A DNA stretch of 64,000 nt from a bacterium (GTDB lineage: Bacteria; SZUA-182; DTGQ01): the NCBI GenBank assembly GCA_040755755.1, contig JBFLZW010000010.1:99645-163644 (forward strand), written 5' to 3'. A program made the position numbers and the translations under genes. Under the pieces are notes generated by a model. It made no database searches and was not told the origin of the DNA. It worked only from the letters and a program-made list of their open reading frames with translations. This document shows positions 51,946 to 64,000 of the stretch, one piece after another (within the stretch, counting starts at the first letter, position 1; each line of letters opens with the position of its first letter).

Positions 51946-54900
51946 GCGGCACCCGCCCTCGCGGGCGGGTGAGGATTGAAACCTGACAATCATAAGGGTG
52001 AAAGAGCTCCAGACTTCCAGCGGCACCCGCCCTCGCGGGCGGGTGAGGATTGAAACTGATACTTGAAATGGTACCTCCAACCTTTCCCCGGCGGCACCCG
52101 CCCTCGCGGGCGGGTGAGGATTGAAACTGCCCGATAATCTACGCACGGCCGTGTTGGATAATGGCGGCACCCGCCCTCGCGGGCGGGTGAGGATTGAAAC
52201 TGCCGACCACATACGATGCTGAATAGCAATCTGCTTGCGGCACCCGCCCTCGCGGGCGGGTGAGGATTGAAACTTTGCCCTGTAACCTGCACGAGTGTAT
52301 GCGCGGGAGCGGCACCCGCCCTCGCGGGCGGGTGAGGATTGAAACACCAATTTGGGGAGGATAACAACCTCTGTTATCCTCTCGCGGCACCCGCCCTCGC
52401 GGGCGGGTGAGGATTGAAACCGCGGAGATTGACGCACTCTCCCCAGGTTATCGGGCGGCACCCGCCCTCGCGGGCGGGTGAGGATTGAAACCTTGCCAGG
52501 ACGCCAGCATTTCGGCGTCGGAAGAGCGGCACCCGCCCTCGCGGGCGGGTGAGGATTGAAACCGTACAGCGATAGGGCCTGCTTGTCGTCGCTTTTTACC
52601 GCGGCACCCGCCCTCGCGGGCGGGTGAGGATTGAAACGTTTGATCATGCCTCTGGCTAGCAAGAAATGAACCAGCGGCACCCGCCCTCGCGGGCGGGTGA
52701 GGATTGAAACTTGAATTTTGTCTGAATTACATTGAAGATGACCGGCGGCACCCGCCCTCGCGGGCGGGTGAGGATTGAAACGATCTCCTCAATGATGATG
52801 ATGAGGATGATGAGGAGGGCGGCACCCGCCCTCGCGGGCGGGTGAGGATTGAAACCGCACTAATGATGATGGTGAGGGTCTGTGGATCCGCGCGGCACCC
52901 GCCCTCGCGGGCGGGTGAGGATTGAAACAACCTATCGCGCGCATACACTCGTGCAGGGTATAAGCGGCACCCGCCCTCGCGGGCGGGTGAGGATTGAAAC
53001 AGCAACCTGAATCAATTGCACATCGCTCGTTTCCGCGGCACCCGCCCTCGCGGGCGGGTGAGGATTGAAACATATGTTCCTCCTGGGCTCCAGATCAGAA
53101 GTCCGGCGGCACCCGCCCTCGCGGGCGGGTGAGGATTGAAACTCCGGGATGCGTATCCCGGAGAACCTCAACCTCCCAGCGGCACCCGCCCTCGCGGGCG
53201 GGTGAGGATTGAAACTGGAGTAAAGTTGAGGAATGATGTCAGACCTTTCGCGGCACCCGCCCTCGCGGGCGGGTGAGGATTGAAACCCAAACACCTTAAA
53301 TCTATCGTCTATCTCTACCACGCGGCACCCGCCCTCGCGGGCGGGTGAGGATTGAAACAATCTGAGCCCCAATCAGAATTCTAACATAATCCCAGCGGCA
53401 CCCGCCCTCGCGGGCGGGTGAGGATTGAAACTCGATATACCATGATAGGTATTCTTTACCCATTTCGAGCGGCACCCGCCCTCGCGGGCGGGTGAGGATT
53501 GAAACATAAATTCGGGCAGAGATTTAGTCCAATCACATACCGCGGCACCCGCCCTCGCGGGCGGGTGAGGATTGAAACTGTACAGTTTACCTTTTGATGA
53601 GCAAAAAAAGGAGCGGCACCCGCCCTCGCGGGCGGGTGAGGATTGAAACTCGCTGATCGGGTCCAAGTGGATATCGGCATCGAGCGGCACCCGCCCTCGC
53701 GGGCGGGTGAGGATTGAAACAAAAACCTGCTGGTTTTGTTTCAAGCGCTCGGAATATTGCGGCACCCGCCCTCGCGGGCGGGTGAGGATTGAAACTCCGG
53801 GATGCGTATCCCGGAGAACCTCAACCTCCCAGCGGCACCCGCCCTCGCGGGCGGGTGAGGATTGAAACTTCCCCCAATTAAACAAGGCCCTGATATGTCT
53901 TGCGGCACCCGCCCTCGCGGGCGGGTGAGGATTGAAACATGATGAGTATTAGGATTTACATTTATTTTATTGCGCGGCACCCGCCCTCGCGGGCGGGTGA
54001 GGATTGAAACCAATGTGGGAGGTATTGCATGGGCGTCTACTTTGGCGGCACCCGCCCTCGCGGGCGGGTGAGGATTGAAACAGGAACATTTGCATATATA
54101 ATTTTTGATCTACCTGCGGCACCCGCCCTCGCGGGCGGGTGAGGATTGAAACCACCTCATGTATCGAGGTATTGAAACAGCCAAAATCCAGCGGCACCCG
54201 CCCTCGCGGGCGGGTGAGGATTGAAACATTGTCCGCTCACGGAAGAAGAAAATTAACCTTCGCGGCACCCGCCCTCGCGGGCGGGTGAGGATTGAAACTT
54301 ATCTCCTCGATCCTGCGGATTGGCCGCAGGATGGCGGCACCCGCCCTCGCGGGCGGGTGAGGATTGAAACTGGAAGTCGGGGACCACGGTACTGGACTAT
54401 AGCCAGCGGCACCCGCCCTCGCGGGCGGGTGAGGATTGAAACTTTGATCTCATCCAAATCTTATGTTTGCCGACCTCGCGGCACCCGCCCTCGCGGGCGG
54501 GTGAGGATTGAAACGGCCCCTCCGATCCTCGTAGTGCCACTAAAAAAGCGCGGCACCCGCCCTCGCGGGCGGGTGAGGATTGAAACAACTTTTTGTCAAT
54601 CGGCAGAAAATTTATTCCATCGGGCGGCACCCGCCCTCGCGGGCGGGTGAGGATTGAAACGTGGAGCGCCAGCAAATTGAGCTCTCGGTGCAGCGCGGCA
54701 CCCGCCCTCGCGGGCGGGTGAGGATTGAAACATAGGTCTTTGGCTCAAACTCTGGCAATTCACATAGCGGCACCCGCCCTCGCGGGCGGGTGAGGATTGA
54801 AACAATCTGAGTATCAGCATCTGTGATCTCTACCTTATAATGCGGCACCCGCCCTCGCGGGCGGGTGAGGATTGAAACTCTGGTTTGTTCTTTTGAGCCA

Positions 54901-57900
54901 AAAATCTTTCAGAGCGGCACCCGCCCTCGCGGGCGGGTGAGGATTGAAACGATCCGAGTTAAAATCGATTTTAACCTTGACTCATGCGGCACCCGCCCTC
55001 GCGGGCGGGTGAGGATTGAAACCGACCTAAATTGGTCAAATCCTCGATTCTGGGGAATGCGGCACCCGCCCTCGCGGGCGGGTGAGGATTGAAACTCTCT
55101 GCCGGTACTCTTTGCCTTTCCGGGCAAAAGGCGGCACCCGCCCTCGCGGGCGGGTGAGGATTGAAACATGTTTGGTTCCATTTCTTTTGCTTACCGATCG
55201 AGCGGCACCCGCCCTCGCGGGCGGGTGAGGATTGAAACTATCTGTAGCCACAATGGGATTGTGTTATCTGGATATGCGGCACCCGCCCTCGCGGGCGGGT
55301 GAGGATTGAAACTGATACTTGAAATGGTACCTCCAACCTTTCCCCGGGCGGCACCCGCCCTCGCGGGCGGGTGAGGATTGAAACACCGGGAAGAATCCAA
55401 ATTTGTCGGAAATATCTATAGCGGCACCCGCCCTCGCGGGCGGGTGAGGATTGAAACACTCATCCGACCCATAGTCTCTTTAATCGCCCACAGCGGCACC
55501 CGCCCTCGCGGGCGGGTGAGGATTGAAACAAGATTACGATCAGGATGTTTTGTCGGGCTCGATCGCGGCACCCGCCCTCGCGGGCGGGTGAGGATTGAAA
55601 CTCATTCTCCGGATCCTGAGAAATGAACGATGGAGGCTGCGGCACCCGCCCTCGCGGGCGGGTGAGGATTGAAACCTGGTGTTCCCCAGGGGAGAATTTC
55701 GGTAGTATTTCGCGGCACCCGCCCTCGCGGGCGGGTGAGGATTGAAACACACCGTGGAATCCTGCGTCCTCGATTTCCAATGTGCGCGGCACCCGCCCTC
55801 GCGGGCGGGTGAGGATTGAAACTTTGATACGCCGGTTAAGTTTTTTACCGGCATATCCGGCGGCACCCGCCCTCGCGGGCGGGTGAGGATTGAAACGCGC
55901 CAGTGCTTATAAACATAACTTTCGCTTAACTGCGGCACCCGCCCTCGCGGGCGGGTGAGGATTGAAACTCTCCCCTGGTTGGCCGGTGGCCAGGGGAGTT
56001 ATCAGGCGGCACCCGCCCTCGCGGGCGGGTGAGGATTGAAACGTGGAGCGGCATCAGGTTGAGCTCTCGGTGCAGCTACAGCGGCACCCGCCCTCGCGGG
56101 CGGGTGAGGATTGAAACGTCGAGCGCCAGCAAATTGAGCTCTCGGTGCAGCTGCGGCACCCGCCCTCGCGGGCGGGTGAGGATTGAAACTGATACTTGAA
56201 ATGGTACCTCCAACCTTTCCCCGGCGCGGCACCCGCCCTCGCGGGCGGGTGAGGATTGAAACTTGAGTAAACTTTTGACATTATCCAGCACGGCCGGCGG
56301 CACCCGCCCTCGCGGGCGGGTGAGGATTGAAACACGATATCCACTTCACCGTTTTTCCCGATAATATGCGGCACCCGCCCTCGCGGGCGGGTGAGGATTG
56401 AAACTATGAATACAATAATTACAATTAGTTACAGGGCAATAGCGGCACCCGCCCTCGCGGGCGGGTGAGGATTGAAACCCATATCCCATACTCGATCGGT
56501 CTTTTGCCAGTAGCGGCACCCGCCCTCGCGGGCGGGTGAGGATTGAAACAATTTCCGGGAGTAATTTAGCTATTGCCGAGCGAGCGGCACCCGCCCTCGC
56601 GGGCGGGTGAGGATTGAAACACCCAAAAACTTCCCGCTTTTCCCAAACACCCTAAAGCGGCACCCGCCCTCGCGGGCGGGTGAGGATTGAAACTGCTGAT
56701 TTTTTGCTGCCATTTTGCACCGATTGTAGCGGCACCCGCCCTCGCGGGCGGGTGAGGATTGAAACGTCATTACCATGAGCTCAGCGCAACCCGTTTCCAG
56801 GCGGCACCCGCCCTCGCGGGCGGGTGAGGATTGAAACAAACTAGAGCAAAATGCTTTAGTCAGACATGATGAGCAGCGGCACCCGCCCTCGCGGGCGGGT
56901 GAGGATTGAAACCCATTCTCCTCAATCGGCCTAGTGGTCCTCCCCAGGCGGCACCCGCCCTCGCGGGCGGGTGAGGATTGAAACTTGCCAGGGGAGGGGG
57001 CACCAGGTTTATTGCGACAGCGGCACCCGCCCTCGCGGGCGGGTGAGGATTGAAACGTCGAGAGGGTTATATCATATATATATATAGGCGGGCTGCGGCA
57101 CCCGCCCTCGCGGGCGGGTGAGGATTGAAACAACAAGGGGGTTAATGATCGACGCTTCAAACTCACGCGGCACCCGCCCTCGCGGGCGGGTGAGGATTGA
57201 AACACGTAATCTTTCGCCAATCTCCCAAATATCCGGCAAGCGGCACCCGCCCTCGCGGGCGGGTGAGGATTGAAACATTTTTATATCTCCTCATCCGGCC
57301 GGTTTCCCTCCCGCGGCACCCGCCCTCGCGGGCGGGTGAGGATTGAAACAAATTTGAACCAACTATTGTCCACCTACCACCGCCTGCGGCACCCGCCCTC
57401 GCGGGCGGGTGAGGATTGAAACTGGCTGGCTATGGTTGACCGAATTCGTCCGACATCGCGGCACCCGCCCTCGCGGGCGGGTGAGGATTGAAACGAATGC
57501 CCCCAGCTATCCCCAGAGGACGAAACAAGCGGCACCCGCCCTCGCGGGCGGGTGAGGATTGAAACGGAATCCATCGGTATCAATGCCAAGCTCGGCTATC
57601 GCGGCACCCGCCCTCGCGGGCGGGTGAGGATTGAAACATGTCAGGAGGGATTATGCATGAAAGGTCATATCGCGGCACCCGCCCTCGCGGGCGGGTGAGG
57701 ATTGAAACAACATTATCCAGCACGGCCGTGCGTAGATTATCGGGCGGCACCCGCCCTCGCGGGCGGGTGAGGATTGAAACTCCAGAGAATTTCTCGAATT
57801 CCTCCCATAATACTGCGGCACCCGCCCTCGCGGGCGGGTGAGGATTGAAACCATTCCTCCCCAACTATGGCTGTCCTCCCCTGGTCGCGGCACCCGCCCT

Positions 57901-60900
57901 CGCGGGCGGGTGAGGATTGAAACCCAACCGAAGTACAGTGGGTGGTTATCGCTATCTGCGGCACCCGCCCTCGCGGGCGGGTGAGGATTGAAACAATATC
58001 TCCTGTACCTGTACCGCTATCGATGAATTGCGGCACCCGCCCTCGCGGGCGGGTGAGGATTGAAACTATTCTCCACATCCGGCTATGGTTGTCCTCCCCT
58101 GGCGGCACCCGCCCTCGCGGGCGGGTGAGGATTGAAACCTCATTCGGCCGGGTGATTCTCCCCTGGCTGGCCGGCGGCACCCGCCCTCGCGGGCGGGTGA
58201 GGATTGAAACTCCGACGACCCGCACGGAGTTTGGCGAATTTGGAAATGCGGCACCCGCCCTCGCGGGCGGGTGAGGATTGAAACCGTCTCATCCCACGCA
58301 AGCTCGTAGGTCTGAACTCCCGCGGCACCCGCCCTCGCGGGCGGGTGAGGATTGAAACGACTTGCCAATGCCTGTCCCTTGGTGCATAAACATGCGGCAC
58401 CCGCCCTCGCGGGCGGGTGAGGATTGAAACAGGGTGAAGGGTGGGTTGATGAGTACAGGGCAAGCGCGGCACCCGCCCTCGCGGGCGGGTGAGGATTGAA
58501 ACTCGCTCGTCAGGTTCCGGGATATCGTCAAGCTGTCGCGGCACCCGCCCTCGCGGGCGGGTGAGGATTGAAACCGGCGGCGGTGAGCAGAGAGAAAACG
58601 GTTCGCAGGGCGGCACCCGCCCTCGCGGGCGGGTGAGGATTGAAACGAACTCGTGTTCTACGGACAAAAAATTGCCCGACCGGCGGCACCCGCCCTCGCG
58701 GGCGGGTGAGGATTGAAACTCTTGCCTGGGCTGAAACTCACCGGACAAGAAATGCGGCACCCGCCCTCGCGGGCGGGTGAGGATTGAAACTCAGCGGGTG
58801 TGGCTTAAGTGCAGGAATTGTCATGCGGCACCCGCCCTCGCGGGCGGGTGAGGATTGAAACTGGTTTCGGCAAATTTAACCATTTCTAACCTCCACGCGG
58901 CACCCGCCCTCGCGGGCGGGTGAGGATTGAAACCTAGTGAGTTAGAAGTTACCGTAGACATCCCCAGGCGGCACCCGCCCTCGCGGGCGGGTGAGGATTG
59001 AAACACTCTGGCAGAAATCACAGCAATATGTGATTGCATGCGGCACCCGCCCTCGCGGGCGGGTGAGGATTGAAACAACAAAGGGGTTAATGATCGACGC
59101 TTCAAACTCACGCGGCACCCGCCCTCGCGGGCGGGTGAGGATTGAAACCGGCATCGATAAGGAGATTGCGAAGATTATTTTCGCGGCACCCGCCCTCGCG
59201 GGCGGGTGAGGATTGAAACAGGAGTCCATTTTTCGGCCCCGCCGATATTACAGGTGCGGCACCCGCCCTCGCGGGCGGGTGAGGATTGAAACGGCTTGGC
59301 CTCCACAATCGATTTGGAGCGCACCCAGCGGCACCCGCCCTCGCGGGCGGGTGAGGATTGAAACTCTACCTGGGCCGGGAACCGGCTTTATTACTGTAGC
59401 GGCACCCGCCCTCGCGGGCGGGTGAGGATTGAAACACCTCATGTATCGAGGTATTGAAACAGCCAAAATCGCGGCACCCGCCCTCGCGGGCGGGTGAGGA
59501 TTGAAACTCCTCCCCAGGTTTGGCCGATAACCTGGGGAGAGCGCGGCACCCGCCCTCGCGGGCGGGTGAGGATTGAAACAACCGAGTACCAAAAATGGAA
59601 TCAGAGCTTTAGAGCGGCACCCGCCCTCGCGGGCGGGTGAGGATTGAAACCGAACGTGAAGCTGACGAGCTGATCGATGTAGCGAGCGGCACCCGCCCTC
59701 GCGGGCGGGTGAGGATTGAAACTCGCATCTCTACTTGCCTGAATTGCTGCCCGTATGCGGCACCCGCCCTCGCGGGCGGGTGAGGATTGAAACTCGCATC
59801 TCTGGTAGCCTGAATTGCTGCCCGTACCGCGGCACCCGCCCTCGCGGGCGGGTGAGGATTGAAACGAGAGCCTCGCGCGCGATGTAGACATCAGGCGATA
59901 GCGGCACCCGCCCTCGCGGGCGGGTGAGGATTGAAACTCGCATCTCTGGTAGCCTGAATTGCTGCCCGTACCTGCGGCACCCGCCCTCGCGGGCGGGTGA
60001 GGATTGAAACTCGCATCTCTGGTAGCCTGAATTGCTGCCCGTACCGCGGCACCCGCCCTCGCGGGCGGGTGAGGATTGAAACGTACAGGGAGAGAGCCTG
60101 CTTGTCATCACTCTTTACCGCGGCACCCGCCCTCGCGGGCGGGTGAGGATTGAAACAATCACTTACCTTAAAGTATCACTTTAACTATTGCGCGGCACCC
60201 GCCCTCGCGGGCGGGTGAGGATTGAAACAAGATTGCCAATGCTGCCTGCACTTCGCCCTGGTGCGGCACCCGCCCTCGCGGGCGGGTGAGGATTGAAACT
60301 TGGTATTGTCGTATCGTTGAATATACATCATTAGCGGCACCCGCCCTCGCGGGCGGGTGAGGATTGAAACTCTTCTCTCTGTAATCCATTCGCCAAATGA
60401 TTTCGTGCGGCACCCGCCCTCGCGGGCGGGTGAGGATTGAAACAAGTTATTCCTGATTTTCCGGTAATCAGGGTGACTGCGGCACCCGCCCTCGCGGGCG
60501 GGTGAGGATTGAAACATCTGACTCCTCACGCATGTGGTGGAGCGACAAGCGGCACCCGCCCTCGCGGGCGGGTGAGGATTGAAACCTGCCTGACTTGCAA
60601 ATGAATGCCTTGTACCCTCATAGCGGCACCCGCCCTCGCGGGCGGGTGAGGATTGAAACATCGTATCCTTGGGCATAACCTTGATCTTGCCACGCGGCAC
60701 CCGCCCTCGCGGGCGGGTGAGGATTGAAACTACGAAGGGCACGACGAGCTAAAGCTTGTCTATGGCGGCACCCGCCCTCGCGGGCGGGTGAGGATTGAAA
60801 CGGGTATACTCACTTAATGTGAGCCCGAATTTTTTTGCTGCGGCACCCGCCCTCGCGGGCGGGTGAGGATTGAAACGTGTATCGAACGGGTTGTACAATG

Positions 60901-63838
60901 GGTACGCAAACTCGCGGCACCCGCCCTCGCGGGCGGGTGAGGATTGAAACCCTCCCTGATAACAGATAAAGATTTCGAGGAATAGGCGGCACCCGCCCTC
61001 GCGGGCGGGTGAGGATTGAAACCCTTTCATCCGACCGGGTTTCCCTCCCCTGGCTGGCGGCACCCGCCCTCGCGGGCGGGTGAGGATTGAAACTACTATT
61101 TTACCTTTCCAAAAATCGGGGATTTGTAGCGGCACCCGCCCTCGCGGGCGGGTGAGGATTGAAACTCGTTATCAATGAATGCCTGCGAACACAGAATAGA
61201 GCGGCACCCGCCCTCGCGGGCGGGTGAGGATTGAAACCATATTGGGTATTGGAAAAAGAAAATTATATTAAGCGGCACCCGCCCTCGCGGGCGGGTGAGG
61301 ATTGAAACGGCGGCAGACTCACGGGCTCCTTCAATACATAGCGCGGCACCCGCCCTCGCGGGCGGGTGAGGATTGAAACTAGTCCGATCTGATTGATACT
61401 CAGAGCCTGAATAGCGGCACCCGCCCTCGCGGGCGGGTGAGGATTGAAACTTCTATCGGCTACTTCAGGAGATAGATAATTCAAGCGGCACCCGCCCTCG
61501 CGGGCGGGTGAGGATTGAAACCGTTGACCGTAATAGTAAATTCAATGTAATAGTATCGCGGCACCCGCCCTCGCGGGCGGGTGAGGATTGAAACCTGGAA
61601 CAGACGCTTGGAATACCGCGAACTGAACCGCGGCACCCGCCCTCGCGGGCGGGTGAGGATTGAAACCCGGAGCAGCAATTGCTGCTCAGGATCCCACACG
61701 TGCGGCACCCGCCCTCGCGGGCGGGTGAGGATTGAAACGCTCTCGAGCTGCATCAAGAACATTCTTGGTATTGCGGCACCCGCCCTCGCGGGCGGGTGAG
61801 GATTGAAACCAGTGATTTGTACACTTTGGCAACATAATCAGCCGGGCGGCACCCGCCCTCGCGGGCGGGTGAGGATTGAAACTTACTGGTTATTACCCTG
61901 GTAGTGCTTCCTAACTGCGGCACCCGCCCTCGCGGGCGGGTGAGGATTGAAACCGAAACCTTTCATGAATTGCCAATCATAAACCTTGCGGCACCCGCCC
62001 TCGCGGGCGGGTGAGGATTGAAACATGGCAGTAACCCTGCACCTGATCCACAGGCAAAAGCGGCACCCGCCCTCGCGGGCGGGTGAGGATTGAAACCTCC
62101 CCTGGCTGGCCGGTAGCCAGGGGATCTATCAGCGCGGCACCCGCCCTCGCGGGCGGGTGAGGATTGAAACGTTAGTAGTGTTACTATTACCACTACTGAC
62201 GGTGGCGGCACCCGCCCTCGCGGGCGGGTGAGGATTGAAACATCCCAAGCAAATAATAGATCGCCCTGCCTGATCAGGCGGCACCCGCCCTCGCGGGCGG
62301 GTGAGGATTGAAACCCTCCCTGATAACAGATAAAGATTTCGAGGAATAGTGCGGCACCCGCCCTCGCGGGCGGGTGAGGATTGAAACCAGTATCAGGTGG
62401 CAAAGATAGTACTGTATTGGCTCGCGGCACCCGCCCTCGCGGGCGGGTGAGGATTGAAACATTCTCCTCCTGAGAATTTATATCGGGTAACAGGAGCGGC
62501 ACCCGCCCTCGCGGGCGGGTGAGGATTGAAACAAACTTTTAAAGAGGATATCTATCAGCATTCACCAGCGGCACCCGCCCTCGCGGGCGGGTGAGGATTG
62601 AAACTTTATGCTCAGGATGTTACGAAACCCTTCAGAACGCGGCACCCGCCCTCGCGGGCGGGTGAGGATTGAAACAAAAGCACTTCCCACGCATAGTTGA
62701 CTCCTGCAAGAGCGGCACCCGCCCTCGCGGGCGGGTGAGGATTGAAACTGATAATTATATAGGTTATTTTGGCGGTATTACAGGCGGCACCCGCCCTCGC
62801 GGGCGGGTGAGGATTGAAACTCACCAGAGTTTTGAATAGTGAGAATATCAAGGCAGCGGCACCCGCCCTCGCGGGCGGGTGAGGATTGAAACGATGACGA
62901 TCAGGAGCGGATCGATGGTTTTTTTCAGGCGGCACCCGCCCTCGCGGGCGGGTGAGGATTGAAACCATAATCTTATACCAGCCCGCTACCAATGGAGGAA
63001 AGCGGCACCCGCCCTCGCGGGCGGGTGAGGATTGAAACAATCTCCACATCCGGCCGAGTGGCTCCCCTGGCCTGGCGGCACCCGCCCTCGCGGGCGGGTG
63101 AGGATTGAAACTTTAAAAGTCATATGGCAAATATCGAAAATTGGCCGGCGGCACCCGCCCTCGCGGGCGGGTGAGGATTGAAACATCTCCGTAGAAATAA
63201 CTTTCCCCGACCGCCCGGGCGGCACCCGCCCTCGCGGGCGGGTGAGGATTGAAACACTGGTGGCAAATACGATCCCATACCACGAGATCGCGGCACCCGC
63301 CCTCGCGGGCGGGTGAGGATTGAAACCTGAGTCTGAACAAAATGTATTGTCATCGCTATATCGCGGCACCCGCCCTCGCGGGCGGGTGAGGATTGAAACC
63401 TGTTTATAGAAGTGTTCATTGGGTTGGACAATCAAGCGGCACCCGCCCTCGCGGGCGGGTGAGGATTGAAACAAAATGATGTTGAGAATATCATCGATAA
63501 GTTTTTGGCGGCACCCGCCCTCGCGGGCGGGTGAGGATTGAAACCCGACAACCGTAGCATCGTAAGCTCGTAGCTCACTATGCGGCACCCGCCCTCGCGG
63601 GCGGGTGAGGATTGAAACTCCGACGACCCGCACGGAGTTTGGCGAATTTGGAAAGCGGCACCCGCCCTCGCGGGCGGGTGAGGATTGAAACACCCCACGC
63701 AGGCTCGTGGGTCTGAACTCCCATGAGCGCGGCACCCGCCCTCGCGGGCGGGTGAGGATTGAAACATAACGCTAGGGATAGCCATTAATTGAGTTGAACT
63801 GGCGGCACCCGCCCTCGCGGGCGGGTGAGGATTGAAAC
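51946..63838 (+). CRISPR. Type I-C CRISPR array, 165 repeats / 164 spacers
   Basis: I located 165 copies of a 37-bp repeat, the first at 51946-51982 and the last at 63802-63838; all read as identical. Period 70-75 bp, giving spacers of 33-38 bp. The repeat is GCGG, a 9-bp stem CACCCGCCC/GGGCGGGTG with loop TCGC, then the 11-nt tail AGGATTGAAAC, which becomes the crRNA 5' handle. The leader is on the left, so newest spacers are near 51946. Several spacers recur or overlap (see findings). Terminal repeats usually decay; this one does not, which fits truncation by the element that follows. Protein-like frames across the array (FNPHPPARAGAA, FQSSPAREGGCR) are artefacts of the repeat. Confidence 0.98.
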
Positions 63839-63877
63839 CTACCAAATCAGCCAATTGTCTATCATTGGTCAAATGAT
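63839..63877 (+). other. Spacer-length segment after the last repeat
   Basis: 39 bases between the last intact repeat and the element end. The first 35 match the array's spacer length, so this may be a 165th spacer interrupted at its end by insertion. Confidence 0.45.
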
Positions 63878-64000
63878 TGTGATAATCTAAAATTCCCCCA
63901 TTTTAGGGGTTTGTGACAATGCAAAATTCCCCCACCCCTGACTGAAGTTTCCGGTATTATATGGGCAGAAAAAAACTAAAGACCATGATACCGGAGGCAG
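63878..64000 (+). mobile_element. Putative left end of an IS21-like element
   Basis: Two direct copies of a 23-bp motif, TGTGAnAATnnAAAATTCCCCCA (63878-63900 and 63912-63934, 3 mismatches), followed by a ribosome-binding-like GGAGG at 63993. Multiple terminal repeats ahead of a transposase gene are a feature of IS21-type elements. No transposase coding sequence is in the window, so the family call rests on the end structure and memory of similar ends. Confidence 0.5.

Noticed and set aside
51840..63872. Dozens of open frames across the array with FNPHPPARAGAA, FQSSPAREGGCR, VSILTRPRGRVP or GTRPRGRVRIET repeats
   Set aside because: They are translations of the 37-bp CRISPR repeat in different frames; spacer boundaries set their variation. 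No ribosome-binding sites or protein-like content.

Overview
The window comes from a Gram-negative bacterium, probably an anaerobe or facultative anaerobe. It carries an outer-membrane polysaccharide export system, an exosortase A (XrtA) exopolysaccharide locus, an eight-haem c-type cytochrome and a siroheme/Fe-S protein. Nothing here fixes the phylum; deltaproteobacteria-like groups are a reasonable guess only. There are no rRNA or tRNA genes.

Region 1 (1-23346, almost all minus strand). A truncated M64-type metalloprotease lipoprotein lies at the left edge. Next comes a tightly packed exopolysaccharide operon read from 23094 down to 2105: polysaccharide export lipoprotein, outer-membrane barrel, Wzz-like chain-length protein, EpsI, an exosortase fused to a polysaccharide deacetylase, FemAB, glycosyltransferase, asparagine-synthase-type amidotransferase, acyltransferase, second glycosyltransferase, second deacetylase, periplasmic rhodanese, CelD-type GNAT, ATP-grasp ligase, a second amidotransferase with a dead glutaminase site, and a Wzx flippase. 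The rhodanese has an in-frame TGA with good signs of being a selenocysteine codon.

Region 2 (23347-34470). Mixed genes: a siroheme/ferredoxin protein, a frameshifted NAD(P)H oxidoreductase, a DUF362-type Tat protein with a small partner ORF, a secreted cadherin/Ig-like protein, a secreted octahaem cytochrome with a long Tyr/Asn-rich N-terminal region, a protein with octapeptide repeats, and a single-domain response regulator. Spacers between genes contain short tandem repeats and MITE-like elements.

Region 3 (34492-42586). A peptide secretion cassette: parvulin-type isomerase, HlyD adaptor, a C39-peptidase ABC exporter with two N-terminal cyclic-nucleotide-binding domains, a TolC-like channel and, divergently, a 59-residue double-glycine precursor peptide that is probably its cargo.

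Region 4 (43261-64000). A complete type I-C CRISPR-Cas system (cas3-cas5-cas8c-cas7-cas4-cas1-cas2), a leader, and an array in which I count 165 repeats (164 spacers) over 11.9 kb. Many spacers are repeated, overlap, or derive from related sequences, which records repeated sampling of the same invaders. The array ends at what looks like the left end of an IS21-like element, so the true trailer end is probably beyond or lost. Two dispersed repeat elements sit inside the cas operon.
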